64,000 nucleotides of DNA, from assembly GCF_015831345.1 (NCBI RefSeq), contig NZ_JADWYS010000001.1, forward strand, positions 3,128,618 through 3,192,617, in the 5' to 3' direction. Every line of letters begins with the position of its first letter. The first letter of the stretch is position 1. The notes beneath the pieces were generated by a model that was given only the letters and a program-made list of their open reading frames with translations, did not search any database and was not told the origin of the DNA. Positions 46,448 through 56,851 of this stretch are shown here, piece by piece. Source of the stretch: Caenimonas aquaedulcis (GTDB taxonomy: Bacteria > Pseudomonadota > Gammaproteobacteria > Burkholderiales > Burkholderiaceae_C). The position numbers and the translations under genes were made by a program.

Positions 46448-46479
46448 ATCTTCAGGCTTGACACCGTGGGAAGGTCAAG
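46448..46479 (-). promoter_or_regulatory. MerR-type promoter (19-nt spacer) with dyad before the cupredoxin gene
   Basis: On the minus strand TTGACC (46473-46478) and GAAGAT (46448-46453) are separated by 19 bases. The overlong spacer is the hallmark of promoters twisted open by MerR-family regulators. CTTGAC and GTCAAG form a dyad (46457-46479) inside it, and the text CTTGACCTTCCCAC resembles copper (CueR) sites. The transcript would start almost at the ATG. No MerR gene is in the window. Confidence 0.5.
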
Positions 46480-46559
46480 CGGTGGGCCCGCGGGGGCTGT
46501 TCGCCGCGCCCGCTTGGCCCTATCATCCGCGTGGTTTCACCACAACGAGGAGAAGTTTC

Positions 46560-46928
46560 ATGGATGAAATGATGGCTGCGGTCAAGACCTGCTTCAACAA
46601 GTACGCCGAGTTCAAGGGCCGCGCCGACCGCGCGGAGTTCTGGTGGTTTGCGCTGTTCCAGTTCGTCGTGCTGGCGATCATCGGCATGGTGAGCCATGTG
46701 CTCTACGGCATCGCCTGCCTCGCGCTGCTGCTGCCCGCCCTCGCCGTGGGCGCGCGCCGCCTGCATGACATCGGCAAGAGCGGCTGGTTCCTGCTGATCG
46801 GCCTGATCCCCTTCGTCGGCTGGCTGGTCCTGATCTATTTCTTCGTGCAGCCGAGCGGCCCGGCCAACGAGTATGGCGGCCAAATGGCAGCCCCCGACGC
46901 CCCCACGGTCATGCCTGGCCCGCAGTAA
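46560..46928 (+). CDS. DUF805 family small membrane protein
   Basis: A 122-residue inner-membrane protein with three hydrophobic segments. The DUF805 signature is clear: CFNKYAEFKGRADRAEFWWFALFQFV at the start and GARRLHDIGKSGWFLLIGLIPFVGWLVLIYFFVQPS after. Function unknown. GAGGAG precedes the ATG by about 8 bases; the ATG at 46560 is the natural start. A bidirectional terminator follows. Confidence 0.88.
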   Translation: MDEMMAAVKTCFNKYAEFKGRADRAEFWWFALFQFVVLAIIGMVSHVLYGIACLALLLPALAVGARRLHDIGKSGWFLLIGLIPFVGWLVLIYFFVQPSGPANEYGGQMAAPDAPTVMPGPQ

Positions 46929-46984
46929 ACGGGACCTCTAGAGGCAAGGTTCGCGCGAAGTAACACGCAGCGCGAACACCCATG

Positions 46985-47013
46985 AAAAAAGCCGGCTTCA
47001 CGCCGGCTTTTTT
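46985..47013. terminator. bidirectional intrinsic terminator between DUF805 gene and groEL
   Basis: GCCGGC pairs with GCCGGC around a TTCAC loop, flanked by six As on the left and six Ts on the right. It therefore ends both the DUF805 transcript (plus) and the groESL transcript (minus). Confidence 0.88.
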
Positions 47014-47026
47014 CATCTGACTAGAG

Positions 47027-47057
47027 CACCCGAAAAACGCAAAGCGTTTTTCGGGTG
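47027..47057. repeat. perfect 14-bp inverted repeat downstream of groEL
   Basis: CACCCGAAAAACGC and GCGTTTTTCGGGTG are exact reverse complements around AAA. It lies 8 bases past the groEL stop. With no T-run it is not a standard terminator, but would form a stable hairpin at the 3' end of the groESL mRNA, perhaps protecting it. Confidence 0.7.
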
Positions 47058-47064
47058 AATGGAC

Positions 47065-48774
<1,710 letters not shown>

Positions 48775-49071
48775 TTACTTGGTGTTTTCCACCACGGCGA
48801 AGAGGTCGTCTTCCTTCATGACCAGCAGCTCGTCGCCGTCGACCTTGACGGTCTGGCCCGAGTACTTGCCGAAGAGGACGCGGTCGCCCACCTTGACGTT
48901 CATGGCGACGAGATCGCCCTTGTCGGACTTCTTGCCGGGGCCGACGGCCAGGACTTCGCCCTGGTCCGGCTTTTCGGCGGCGGCGTCGGGAATGACGATT
49001 CCGGAAGCGGTCTTGGTTTCGCTGTCGATACGCTTGACGATCACGCGATCGGCGAGGGGGCGAAGTTTCAT
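48775..49071 (-). CDS. groES: co-chaperonin GroES
   Basis: A 98-residue co-chaperonin lid of Gro[18 protein letters not shown], the mobile loop [14 protein letters not shown] and [22 protein letters not shown] are typical. GGAG lies 7 bases before the ATG. The leader of about 85 bases contains the CIRCE operator, so groES and groEL form one heat-shock operon. Confidence 0.98.
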   Translation of the reverse strand: MKLRPLADRVIVKRIDSETKTASGIVIPDAAAEKPDQGEVLAVGPGKKSDKGDLVAMNVKVGDRVLFGKYSGQTVKVDGDELLVMKEDDLFAVVENTK

Positions 49072-49156
49072 TGCATCTCCTTTGACTAGAAACTGTGGGG
49101 CATCAAAAAGGGCCAACGAAGTTAGCGCTAGTTAACTTTGAGGTTGAGCTCTGCTG

Positions 49157-49183
49157 TTAGCACTCAATTCCTGCGAGTGCTAA
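49157..49183. promoter_or_regulatory. CIRCE element (HrcA operator)
   Basis: TTAGCACTC, nine bases, GAGTGCTAA: the exact consensus of the CIRCE inverted repeat bound by the HrcA repressor. It begins directly downstream of the sigma-32 -10 box of groESL. Confidence 0.97.
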
Positions 49184-49185
49184 TG

Positions 49186-49211
49186 ATAAGGGGTTTTGGC
49201 GGAGATTCAAG
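49186..49211 (-). promoter_or_regulatory. sigma-32 heat-shock promoter of groESL
   Basis: On the minus strand, CTTGAA (49206-49211), a 12-base spacer, and CCCCTTAT (49186-49193) match the sigma-32 consensus CTTGAAA and CCCCATNT. With CIRCE at the start site, groESL is under double control: activation by RpoH and repression by HrcA. Confidence 0.75.
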
Positions 49212-49307
49212 CCCGACGGGTCAATCCCTTTCTTGAGGGGAGCACGGTAGCGAATAAATAGACTGTCGCGGATACTGCCAGCTCACGCACGACAAGGGAA
49301 AGCGCAC

Positions 49308-50897
49308 TTGGATTCCACCCCAGGCATTGGCAACGAATCCGTGATCCCGGCGGCCGGCGGCCCGGACGTTCAGCCTCCGCTCGCCCCCGGCCTCGTTCAC
49401 ATGCTCCTGGCCGCGGTGGACGACGCCGGGGAAGGGGTGGTGGTGACGGACGCGCAGAGCCTTCGCTACGAATACGTGAACAACACGGCCGCCCGGCTGT
49501 TCCACCTTCCCCGCGAGGAGTTGATGCGGCTCGGGCCGGTCGAGTGCCTGGCGTGGATGTCCGACGACGGCGGCGACCCGGGCGCGTCCTCTCAGTACGA
49601 GCGCGTGCGGCAGGTCATCCAGCGCACCATCGACGACCACCTGAACCCGCGCGCGCAGGAAATGGAAGTGAGGCGCAGGGACGGCACGACTTTCTGGGCC
49701 GAGTTCACCCGGCGCGCCATCCTCTCAGGCGACCGCTGGATCGTCATCAGCCTGATACGCGACATCAGCGAGCGGCGCGCGGCGCAGTCCCGGTTCGAAC
49801 TCTTCAAGCGCGCCCTGGACGACTCGGACGAGGCGATCTACCTGGTGGACCCACAGCGGCTGGTGTTCGTCGACGTCAACGAGCGGGCGTGCCGCATGGA
49901 CGGCGTCTCGCGCGAAGAGCTGATGCGCATCGGGCCGGTGGGCTGGGATTTCAACGCCGCGGACTTGCGGGCGCGGTGCGACGCCGCGATCGCGGCCTAT
50001 CCCAATTCCGTGATGGAAGAAGTCCGCCGGGAGCAGCCCGGCGGAAAGGTGCTGGTCATCGAAAAGGCGCGCCGCGCCATCCGCTCCGAAGGGGAGTGGC
50101 TGGTCATCGTGCACGTGCGCGACATTACGGAGCGAAAGGCGGCGGAGCGGCAGCTCAAGCGCCACCTGGAGGAGCTCGCGCGATCGAACGAGGACCTCGA
50201 GCAATTCGGCTACGTGACTTCGCACGACCTGTCGGAACCCCTGCGCATGATGACGAGCTACGCGCAACTCCTCCATCGCCGCTACGGCGACAGGCTCGAC
50301 GACGATGCGCGCGAATTCATGGGATTCATCGTCGACGGCGCCAAGCGGATGAAGCTGCTCATCGACGCGCTGCTCGAATATTCGCGCGCGGGGCGCAGCG
50401 CCGCGCCCCGCCAGGCGACCGCCCTGGACCGCGCGCTGGACGATGCGCTCGCCAACCTCGCGCATGCGATTCGCGACAGCCACGCCGTGATCGAGCGGGG
50501 GCCGTTGCCGACGCTGGACGCCGAGCCGGTCGCGATGATGCAGCTGTTCCAGAACCTCGTGGGCAACGCATTGAAATTCCGGGGGGCGGACGAGCCGCTC
50601 ATCCGTATCGAAGCGGTGGACCTCGGGGAGGAGTGGCGGATGTCGGTGACGGACAACGGCATCGGCATCCGGCCGCAGGACTTCCAGCGGATCTTCGTGG
50701 TGTTCCAGCGCCTGCACGACCGCACGCGCTACGAGGGCACGGGCATCGGGCTGTCGATCTGCAAGAAGATCGTGGAGCGGCATGGGGGCCGCATCTGGGT
50801 CGAATCGAGCCCGGGTGCCGGTGCGGCCTTCTGCTTCACGCTGCCCAAGACGCGCGTCGCGTCACCGCCCCTTGCGCCGGCAGCCCAAGCGGACTAG
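49308..50897 (+). CDS. PAS-domain sensor histidine kinase (phytochrome-like kinase core)
   Basis: A 529-residue soluble kinase. PAS 1 is about 30-158 (ends LIRDISERRAAQSRFE), PAS 2 about 163-280 (HVRDITERKAAERQLK), then a phosphoacceptor domain with YVTSHDLSEPLRMMTSYAQLL and His306, then the ATPase domain (NLVGNALKFRG, TDNGIGIRPQDFQRIFVVFQRLH, GTGIGLSICKKIVERHGG). The SHDLxEPLR and FxRLH forms are typical of phytochrome-type kinases. The start is a TTG with AAGGGA upstream. No response regulator is adjacent, and the ligand sensed by the PAS domains is unknown. Confidence 0.85.
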   Translation: MDSTPGIGNESVIPAAGGPDVQPPLAPGLVHMLLAAVDDAGEGVVVTDAQSLRYEYVNNTAARLFHLPREELMRLGPVECLAWMSDDGGDPGASSQYERVRQVIQRTIDDHLNPRAQEMEVRRRDGTTFWAEFTRRAILSGDRWIVISLIRDISERRAAQSRFELFKRALDDSDEAIYLVDPQRLVFVDVNERACRMDGVSREELMRIGPVGWDFNAADLRARCDAAIAAYPNSVMEEVRREQPGGKVLVIEKARRAIRSEGEWLVIVHVRDITERKAAERQLKRHLEELARSNEDLEQFGYVTSHDLSEPLRMMTSYAQLLHRRYGDRLDDDAREFMGFIVDGAKRMKLLIDALLEYSRAGRSAAPRQATALDRALDDALANLAHAIRDSHAVIERGPLPTLDAEPVAMMQLFQNLVGNALKFRGADEPLIRIEAVDLGEEWRMSVTDNGIGIRPQDFQRIFVVFQRLHDRTRYEGTGIGLSICKKIVERHGGRIWVESSPGAGAAFCFTLPKTRVASPPLAPAAQAD

Positions 50898-50933
50898 TCT
50901 TGTGCCATGGCCACACCGGAACTGGAGTGCCCC

Positions 50934-51443
50934 ATGCAGAAGATCCTCATCGCCGTCGACGGCTCCGAACTCTCGCTGGACGCGGTGCGGCACGCGCTGG
51001 CATTGCGGCGCCAGGGACTGGAAGCCGAATTCGTCCTGGCCAACGTGCAGGAGCCCGCGTCGCTCTACGAACTACTCACCATCCGTGACCCCGAGCGCGT
51101 GCAGGGCATGACGGCGAGCGCCGGTGACCACCTGCTCGAGCGCGCGCGCGAACTGTGCAACGCCGCCGGCGCGAGCTACGAATGCGAAATCGCATCGGGC
51201 GACCCGGCGCACACGCTGCTCGACATCGCCGAGCGCTTCTCCTGCGACGCGATCATCGTCGGCGCGCGTGGACACGGCGGCCTGCTGGGCACGCACCTCG
51301 GCTCGGTGTCGCAGGTGCTCGCCGAGACGTCCAGCATTCCGGTCACCGTGGTGAAGCACGCGGCGTTCGACGCCGCGGGCGAGTTCGCGCGGCACGACAC
51401 CTCGCGCCCGGCCGACCCCGAAGTCGTCATCGGCCTGGCCTGA
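50934..51443 (+). CDS. universal stress protein, UspA family
   Basis: A 169-residue cytoplasmic UspA-domain protein. It begins MQKILIAVDGSELS and carries the nucleotide-binding motif GARGHGGLLGTHLGSVSQ, as in ATP-binding Usp proteins. The ATG at 50934 has GGAG six bases upstream and gives the family's usual start; an ATG at 50907 would add nine residues. It follows the PAS kinase by a short gap and may be co-transcribed. Confidence 0.88.
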   Translation: MQKILIAVDGSELSLDAVRHALALRRQGLEAEFVLANVQEPASLYELLTIRDPERVQGMTASAGDHLLERARELCNAAGASYECEIASGDPAHTLLDIAERFSCDAIIVGARGHGGLLGTHLGSVSQVLAETSSIPVTVVKHAAFDAAGEFARHDTSRPADPEVVIGLA

Positions 51444-51458
51444 GGCGCGCGCGGCCGC

Positions 51459-52121
51459 TCAGTGCGCGCGCCGCCAGGCGGCGATGGCCGCCACCGTCGT
51501 GCAGGCAAGCCCGTTCTCGCGCGCGAAGCGCGTGACCTGTTCGCCATGCGCCATCGTGCCGTCTGGATTCATCAGCTCGCACAGCACGCCCGCGGGCGCG
51601 AGCCCCGCGAGCATCGGCAGGTCGACGGCCGATTCGGTGTGGCCGTCGCGCTCGAGCGTGCCGCCTTCGCGGGCGATCAGCGGAAAGACGTGGCCCGGGC
51701 TCGCGATCTCGCTGTGCTCCAGCGTGGAGCGCAGCGCGCACTGGATCGTCTGCACCCGGTCGGCGGCGGAAACGCCGGTCGTGATGCCGTGCGTTGCCTC
51801 GATCGACTGCGTGAAGGCCGTCGCGTAGCGCGAGCGGTTCACCTCGACCATCGGCCGCAGCTTTAGCGCGCTCGCCTGCCCGGGCTTGATGCACAGGCAC
51901 ACGATGCCGCTGCCGTCGCGGATCATCATCGCCATCACTTCGGGTGTGCAGAGCTCGGCGGCGCAAACGATGTCGGCCTCGTTCTCGCGCTGCGCATCGT
52001 CGAGCACGAGCACCGGCCGGCCGAGGCGGATCTGCTCGATCACGTCCGGCATCGGGGCGAGCTCGACGACGTGGCCGGCGGGCCCGGGAGAGGGGAGGGG
52101 GGAAGGGGAAACCACTTGCAT
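51459..52121 (-). CDS. ribB: 3,4-dihydroxy-2-butanone-4-phosphate synthase
   Basis: A 220-residue enzyme making the four-carbon unit of riboflavin from ribulose 5-phosphate. The acidic loop VLDDAQRENEADIV, THGITTGVSAADR, GHVFPLIAREGG and GHTESAVDL are complete. No GTP cyclohydrolase II domain follows, so this is the stand-alone RibB form. The ATG at 52121 is chosen because AGGAG lies 6 bases upstream. An FMN riboswitch occupies its leader, so it is shut off by flavin. Confidence 0.95.
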   Translation of the reverse strand: MQVVSPSPLPSPGPAGHVVELAPMPDVIEQIRLGRPVLVLDDAQRENEADIVCAAELCTPEVMAMMIRDGSGIVCLCIKPGQASALKLRPMVEVNRSRYATAFTQSIEATHGITTGVSAADRVQTIQCALRSTLEHSEIASPGHVFPLIAREGGTLERDGHTESAVDLPMLAGLAPAGVLCELMNPDGTMAHGEQVTRFARENGLACTTVAAIAAWRRAH

Positions 52122-52206
52122 GAAACGCTCCTGTTGGTTGAACAAAGCGCCCCAAGGCTCAAGAACGCCGCAGCGCACCTCCTCGCGAAGGCACGCGGCA
52201 GCTCAA

Positions 52207-52226
52207 CGCCGCGGCGAACCGCGGCG
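52207..52226 (-). promoter_or_regulatory. GC-rich hairpin between FMN aptamer and ribB
   Basis: CGCCGCGG pairs perfectly with CCGCGGCG around a TTCG tetraloop on the minus strand, two bases after the aptamer. It probably belongs to the expression platform. A T-run is lacking, so control may be by rho, pausing or the ribosome site rather than by an intrinsic terminator. Confidence 0.5.
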
Positions 52227-52227
52227 A

Positions 52228-52378
52228 ATCTTCTTTCATCCGGACTGTGACCGTCGGCTCCAGCATCGAACTGGATCTGCTGACCATCCGGCGGGATCTG
52301 ACCCGGTCGGACGCGCTCGCGGGCTCGTGGCTTGCGCCACCTACCGCCGGTGGGGAATTCCACCCCGCCCTGAAGACC
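52228..52378 (-). ncRNA. FMN riboswitch (RFN element) of ribB
   Basis: Minus-strand text carries the RFN consensus in order: CAGGGCGGGGTG, CCCCACCGGCGGTA, GCCACGAGCCCGCGAGCG, GGTCAGCAGATC, GGAGCCGACGGTCACAGTCCGGATGAAAG is split here as GGAGCCGACGGTCA and CAGTCCGGATGAAAG. The 5' and 3' ends can close the first stem. It sits about 105 bases before ribB. Binding of FMN is expected to lower ribB expression. Confidence 0.95.
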
Positions 52379-52439
52379 CCTGCAATATAGCCCCGCGCGA
52401 AAAGCCGCGCAGGCACCTTCGCGACGTATAGTCCCAGCC

Positions 52440-53393
52440 ATGGAGACAGGCCGTGGAGTCGGAGGCGGTGCCCGCGCGAAGCGCCACGTGCTGTGGCGCC
52501 GCGCCTCGGTGACGCAGCGGCGCGCCTCCCGGCTCGACCCGGTGCTGCGCGCGCTCATCTGGGCCACCGCGGCCGGCGTGATCTTCTCCCTGCTCAACAC
52601 GCTCATGCGCGGGCTCGTGTTCCAGCTCACCCCCTTCCAGACCCAATTCCTGCGCTACGTCTTCGGCCTCCTCGTGATGTTGCCGCTGGTCGCGCGCGCG
52701 GGCTGGCGCGCCTACATGCCGCAGAGCATCCGCGGGCAGTTCGTGCGCGGCATCGTGCACACGCTGGGGCTGTGCATGTGGTTCACCGCCATCCCGCACA
52801 TCACGCTCGCGGACACCACCGCGATCGGCTTCACCGGCCCTATCTTCATCATGCTCGGCGCCGCCTGGTTCTTCGGCGAGAAGATGCGCTGGGAGCGCTG
52901 GCTGGCCTCGCTCATCGGCTTCACGGGCGTGCTGATCGTGGTGGCCCCCAAGCTCGCCGCGGCGGGAGGCGGCTACAGTTTGCTGATGCTCGCTTCCGCG
53001 CCGGTGTTCGCCGCCTCCTTCCTCATCACGAAGGGCCTCACGCGCTACGAGCGCCCCGAGGTGATCGTCCTGTGGCAGTCGATCACCATCATGCTGCTCA
53101 GCCTGCCGCTCGCGATTCCCGGGTGGCAGTGGCCCACGGCATGGCAGTGGGCCGCCTTCCTGCTGTGCGGGCTGCTCGGCAGCACCGGCCACTACTGCCT
53201 CACGCGTTCCTTCAGCGTCGCGGACATTTCAGCCACGCAATCGGTGAAGTTCCTCGACCTCGTCTGGGCGTCGCTGCTCGGCTGGATCGTGTTCTCGGAC
53301 ACGCCCAGCCAATCCACGCTCATCGGCGGCGCGGTCATCTGCGCCTCGACGATCTGGATCGCGCGGCGCGAAACGCGAGGCGCCGCGCGCTGA
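52440..53393 (+). CDS. EamA/DMT-superfamily transporter
   Basis: A 317-residue inner-membrane protein with about ten helices in two EamA repeats (about 35-165 and 180-305). Family phrases include [25 protein letters not shown] and the repeat ends [35 protein letters not shown] and [28 protein letters not shown]. Substrate unknown; relatives export or import metabolites. The first 30 residues are polar and basic, so a later start is possible. Four bases separate it from queC. Confidence 0.82.
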   Translation: METGRGVGGGARAKRHVLWRRASVTQRRASRLDPVLRALIWATAAGVIFSLLNTLMRGLVFQLTPFQTQFLRYVFGLLVMLPLVARAGWRAYMPQSIRGQFVRGIVHTLGLCMWFTAIPHITLADTTAIGFTGPIFIMLGAAWFFGEKMRWERWLASLIGFTGVLIVVAPKLAAAGGGYSLLMLASAPVFAASFLITKGLTRYERPEVIVLWQSITIMLLSLPLAIPGWQWPTAWQWAAFLLCGLLGSTGHYCLTRSFSVADISATQSVKFLDLVWASLLGWIVFSDTPSQSTLIGGAVICASTIWIARRETRGAAR

Positions 53394-53397
53394 CATC

Positions 53398-54099
53398 ATG
53401 AAGACCACCGCACTCGTCCTTTTCTCCGGCGGCCAGGACTCCGCCACCTGCCTGGCCGATGCGCTCTCGCGTTACGAGCGCGTGGAAACCGTCGGCTTCG
53501 ACTACGGACAGCGCCATCGCGTCGAGTTGCAGCAGCGCACCGAAGTGCTCGCGCGAATCCGCACGGAGTTTCCCGCATGGGCGGCGCGCCTCGGGCAGGA
53601 CCACCTGCTGGATGCGTCGGTGCTGGGCCAGGTGAGCGAAACGTCGCTCACGCGCGACATGGCTTTCAGCATGGAGCAATCGGGCCTGCCCAATACCTTC
53701 GTGCCCGGGCGCAACCTGCTCTTCGTGACGCTCGCCGGCGCATTGGCCTATCGCCGCGGGCTCGAGGTGCTGGTGACAGGCGTGTGCGAAACGGATTTCT
53801 CCGGCTACCCCGATTGCCGGGACGACACGATGAAGGCGATGCAGGTCGCGCTCACGCTGGGGATGGACAGGCGCATCGTCATCGAGACACCGCTGATGTG
53901 GATCGACAAGGCCGCGACCTGGCAGCTCGCGCACGACCTGGGCGGCATGGCGCTGGTGGACCTGATCGTGGAACACACGCATACCTGCTACCTCGGCGAC
54001 CGCGAACATCGCCACGCCTGGGGCTACGGTTGCAGCCAGTGCCCGGCGTGCGAACTGCGGGCGCGCGGCTGGGAGAAGTGGCAGGCCGCGCGCGCCTGA
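53398..54099 (+). CDS. queC: 7-cyano-7-deazaguanine synthase
   Basis: A 233-residue ATP-dependent enzyme converting 7-carboxy-7-deazaguanine to preQ0 in queuosine synthesis. The PP-loop is SGGQDS (10-15). The zinc cysteines are in TCYLGD and [11 protein letters not shown] near the C terminus. [23 protein letters not shown] is the substrate loop. It has no preQ1 riboswitch that I can see. Its end faces an ABC exporter gene, 15 bases away. Confidence 0.95.
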   Translation: MKTTALVLFSGGQDSATCLADALSRYERVETVGFDYGQRHRVELQQRTEVLARIRTEFPAWAARLGQDHLLDASVLGQVSETSLTRDMAFSMEQSGLPNTFVPGRNLLFVTLAGALAYRRGLEVLVTGVCETDFSGYPDCRDDTMKAMQVALTLGMDRRIVIETPLMWIDKAATWQLAHDLGGMALVDLIVEHTHTCYLGDREHRHAWGYGCSQCPACELRARGWEKWQAARA

Positions 54100-54114
54100 G
54101 CTCCCCGCCGGCCG

Positions 54115-55872
54115 TCAGGCCATCGAGAGTCGGAACCTCGCACCCGCGCCTGCGCCCTGCGGCTGCGGGGCGATCGTCCAGCGCTTGGAGTGGAACGCGG
54201 CCAACGCCGGCCGATGCCCGATCGACACGAGCGAGCCGCCGTTGTGCTTCACCATGTCCACGAGCCTCGTGTACAGCGCCTGCTCCGCCGGCTCGTCCAG
54301 CGCGCTCGTCGCTTCGTCCGCGAGCACCCACGCCGGCTGCTTGAGGAACACCCGCGCGATCGCGAGGCGCTGGCGCTCGCCGCCCGAGAGCTTCTGCGTC
54401 CATGCGTCCTGGTCGTCGAGGCGGCTCGCGAGCTGCGGCAGCAGCGCGTCGTCCAGGGCCTTGCGCAGTTCGTCGTCGCTGTAGCGGCTCGCCGGCTCCG
54501 GATAGGCGAGCGCCTCGCGCAGGGGGCCGTCGGGGAAGTACGGGTTCTGCGGGATGCTCATGGTGTCCGCTGGCATGTCGATGCGTCCTTTCGCGAACGG
54601 CCAGATGCCGGAGAACGCACGGAACAGCGTCGATTTGCCGCTGCCGGACGGTCCCTGGATGAGGACGTTGTCGCCTGCCTGCGCGGCGAGCGTCAGCCCC
54701 GAGAGGAGTTGCGTTCCATCCGGGAGTGCAAGTGTCAGGTCCTGCGCGGCGAGATCGTTGCCCGTGCGCGCCATTGCCGGCATGGCCGCCGTCGCCTGCG
54801 CCTGCACGCTGTCCTCGAAACTCGTGAGGCGGTCCGCCGTCGCGCGCCACACGGCGAGCTCCGCATAGTTGTCCGCGAACCAGGCGAGCGAATCCTGCAC
54901 CGAGCCGAAGGTCGATGAAATCTGCATCAGGACGCCGAGCTGGATCGCGCCGCTGAAGTAGCGCTGCGCGGGCACCACCAGGGGAAAGATGATCGCCGCC
55001 TGCCCGAAAAAGAGGTTGAACCAGATGAGGTTCTTGCGCGCGCGCAGCAGCCGCAGGTAGTTCGCGAGCACCGCGCCGAAGCGCAGTTCCAGGTGCGCCT
55101 GCTCGACCTTTTCTCCCTTGTCGAGCGCGATCGCTTCGCTGTATTCGCGCACGCGGATCATGTGATGGCGGAAGTTCGCCTCGAGCCGCTGCTGCTCGAA
55201 GTTCAGGCGGATCTGCGGCCGCCCGATGTAGTGGGTGATGACGCTGCCCGCGATGCAGTACGCGAGCGCGGCCCACACCATGAAGCCGTGCAGCACGTAG
55301 GTGCTGCCGCCGAAGTCGAACGTGAAGTTGCCCGACAGCGACCACAGGATGCCGACGAAGGTCACGAGCGTGACGAGGGCGTTCATGAGCCCGAGGGTGA
55401 GGCGCAGGCTGTAGTCCGTGAAGAGCCTGAGGTCCTCCTGGATGCGCTGGTCGGGGTTGTCCGCGATGCCCGCGTTGGAGAAGCGGCCCAGCTCCATGCG
55501 GTAGAACGCCTGCCCCGTCAGCCAGCGGTCCAGGTAATGCGTCGTCATCCACGCGCGCCAGCGCACCTCGAGCAGCTGCGTGAGGTAGAACTTGTAGACG
55601 CCGATGACGATCAGCCCGAAGGCAAGGTAGGTGAAGCGCCAGACCTGGGCCCAGAACACCGGCTGGTCCTTCTCCTGCAGGGCGTCGTAGAACACGCGGT
55701 TCCACTCGTTCATCAGCACGAGCATGTAGACGCTCGCGAGGTTGAGGATGACGATCGCCGCGAGCATCCCGCGCGCCTTCCACTTTTCCTCGGAGCTGAA
55801 ATAGGGCGTGGTGAGAGCCCAGATCTTGCGCGCCGCGCCCTGCACGGTATGGATCCTGGCCAGTGTGTTCAT
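54115..55872 (-). CDS. SbmA/YddA-type ABC transporter, fused membrane and ATPase domains
   Basis: A 585-residue half transporter. The membrane domain (about 20-330) matches the SbmA/BacA-like family (LNEWNRVFYDALQEKD-like segment, RMELGRFSNAGIADNPDQRIQEDLRLFT). The ATPase domain has Walker A GPSGSGKST, signature LSGGERQRLAIAR and Walker B VLADEATSALDE. It functions as a dimer in the inner membrane; relatives are linked to peptide or vitamin B12 transport, but the substrate is open. The start MNTLARIHTV is preferred over upstream codons in the open frame. Confidence 0.82.
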   Translation of the reverse strand: MNTLARIHTVQGAARKIWALTTPYFSSEEKWKARGMLAAIVILNLASVYMLVLMNEWNRVFYDALQEKDQPVFWAQVWRFTYLAFGLIVIGVYKFYLTQLLEVRWRAWMTTHYLDRWLTGQAFYRMELGRFSNAGIADNPDQRIQEDLRLFTDYSLRLTLGLMNALVTLVTFVGILWSLSGNFTFDFGGSTYVLHGFMVWAALAYCIAGSVITHYIGRPQIRLNFEQQRLEANFRHHMIRVREYSEAIALDKGEKVEQAHLELRFGAVLANYLRLLRARKNLIWFNLFFGQAAIIFPLVVPAQRYFSGAIQLGVLMQISSTFGSVQDSLAWFADNYAELAVWRATADRLTSFEDSVQAQATAAMPAMARTGNDLAAQDLTLALPDGTQLLSGLTLAAQAGDNVLIQGPSGSGKSTLFRAFSGIWPFAKGRIDMPADTMSIPQNPYFPDGPLREALAYPEPASRYSDDELRKALDDALLPQLASRLDDQDAWTQKLSGGERQRLAIARVFLKQPAWVLADEATSALDEPAEQALYTRLVDMVKHNGGSLVSIGHRPALAAFHSKRWTIAPQPQGAGAGARFRLSMA

Positions 55873-55939
55873 GCGGTGCCTCGTGGGAAGCAGGCATCGT
55901 AGCGCGGGCCGTGTCCGCGCGGACCGGGTCAGCGCGGCG

Positions 55940-56842
55940 TCAGGGCGAAGCGTTCGAGATGCCGCTCGCGACGTGGCCCGAGGGCACATGGCGCGCCGCG
56001 TGGTTCACGTGGCCGGTCTGGTCGTCGAAGAAGAAGTCGGGCTCGAACTCCTTGAGGAACTCGCCCTTGGGCAGGCCGCCGAGGAACATCGCCTCGTCCA
56101 CGTGGATGTCCCACTGCATCAGCGTGCGGATCGCGCGTTCGTGCGCGGGCGCGCTGCGCGCCGTCACCAGGGCGGTGCGGATGCGCATCTGCGGCGTGCC
56201 GGCCTGCTGCAGCCGGTGCAGCGCCGCCAGCAGCGGCTTGAAAGGCCCTTCGGGCAGCGGCATCGCGGCCTTGCTCGATTCGTGCTGCTGGAAGGCGTCC
56301 AGGCCCTGGTCCTGGTAGACGCGCTCCGCCTCGTCGGAAAACAGCACCGCGTCCCCGTCGAAGGCGATGCGCACCTCGTGCGGGTAGTTGCTGCCCGCCA
56401 GCACCGACTCGGTCAGCACGCGCGCCGCGGGAAAGCCCGCCGCGAGCGCCTCCCGCACGTCTTCGGCATTCGCGGAGAGGAACAGGTGCGCGCCCAGGGG
56501 CTTGAGGTAGCGAAAGGGCGGGCGCCCCTGCGTGAACACGCCGCGCTGCAGCTTGATCTCGTTGGCCAGGCCCGAGCGGAAGATGCGCATGCCCGACACC
56601 GGGTCGTTGCGCGAGAGGATCACCACTTCCACGCGCTGCGCGTCCGGCTCGTTGAAGGCGAGCAGCTTCTTGATCAGCGAGAAGGCGATGCCCGGGCGCG
56701 CCGGCAGGTCCAGGCGCTGCAGCTGCAGTTCCATGTAGGCCTTGGCTTCGCCGCTTTCGAACAGCGCGTTCTCTTCCTCGAAATTGAAGAGCGCGCGCGA
56801 GGAGATCGCGACGACCAGCTTGTTATCGAGGGTCACGGCCAT
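55940..56842 (-). CDS. 5'-nucleotidase family protein
   Basis: A 300-residue cytoplasmic protein of the 5'-nucleotidase family related to cytosolic NT5C1. Segments: LVVAISSRALFNFEEENALF, ILSRNDPVSGMRIF, the acidic IAFDGDAVLFSDEAE and FLGGLPKGEFLKEFEPDFFFDDQTGHV. The FDGDAVLFSD stretch supplies catalytic and metal-binding Asp residues. It should dephosphorylate nucleoside monophosphates. It starts 9 bases after gspF, so the two are probably co-transcribed although functionally unrelated. Confidence 0.82.
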   Translation of the reverse strand: MAVTLDNKLVVAISSRALFNFEEENALFESGEAKAYMELQLQRLDLPARPGIAFSLIKKLLAFNEPDAQRVEVVILSRNDPVSGMRIFRSGLANEIKLQRGVFTQGRPPFRYLKPLGAHLFLSANAEDVREALAAGFPAARVLTESVLAGSNYPHEVRIAFDGDAVLFSDEAERVYQDQGLDAFQQHESSKAAMPLPEGPFKPLLAALHRLQQAGTPQMRIRTALVTARSAPAHERAIRTLMQWDIHVDEAMFLGGLPKGEFLKEFEPDFFFDDQTGHVNHAARHVPSGHVASGISNASP

Positions 56843-56851
56843 GACCGGCGC

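Noticed and set aside
49118..49136. TTAGCGCTAGTTAAC in the groES leader as another copy of the LacI-type operator
   Set aside because: Only the short TAGCGCTA core is shared and the flanks differ; CIRCE already explains the regulation.
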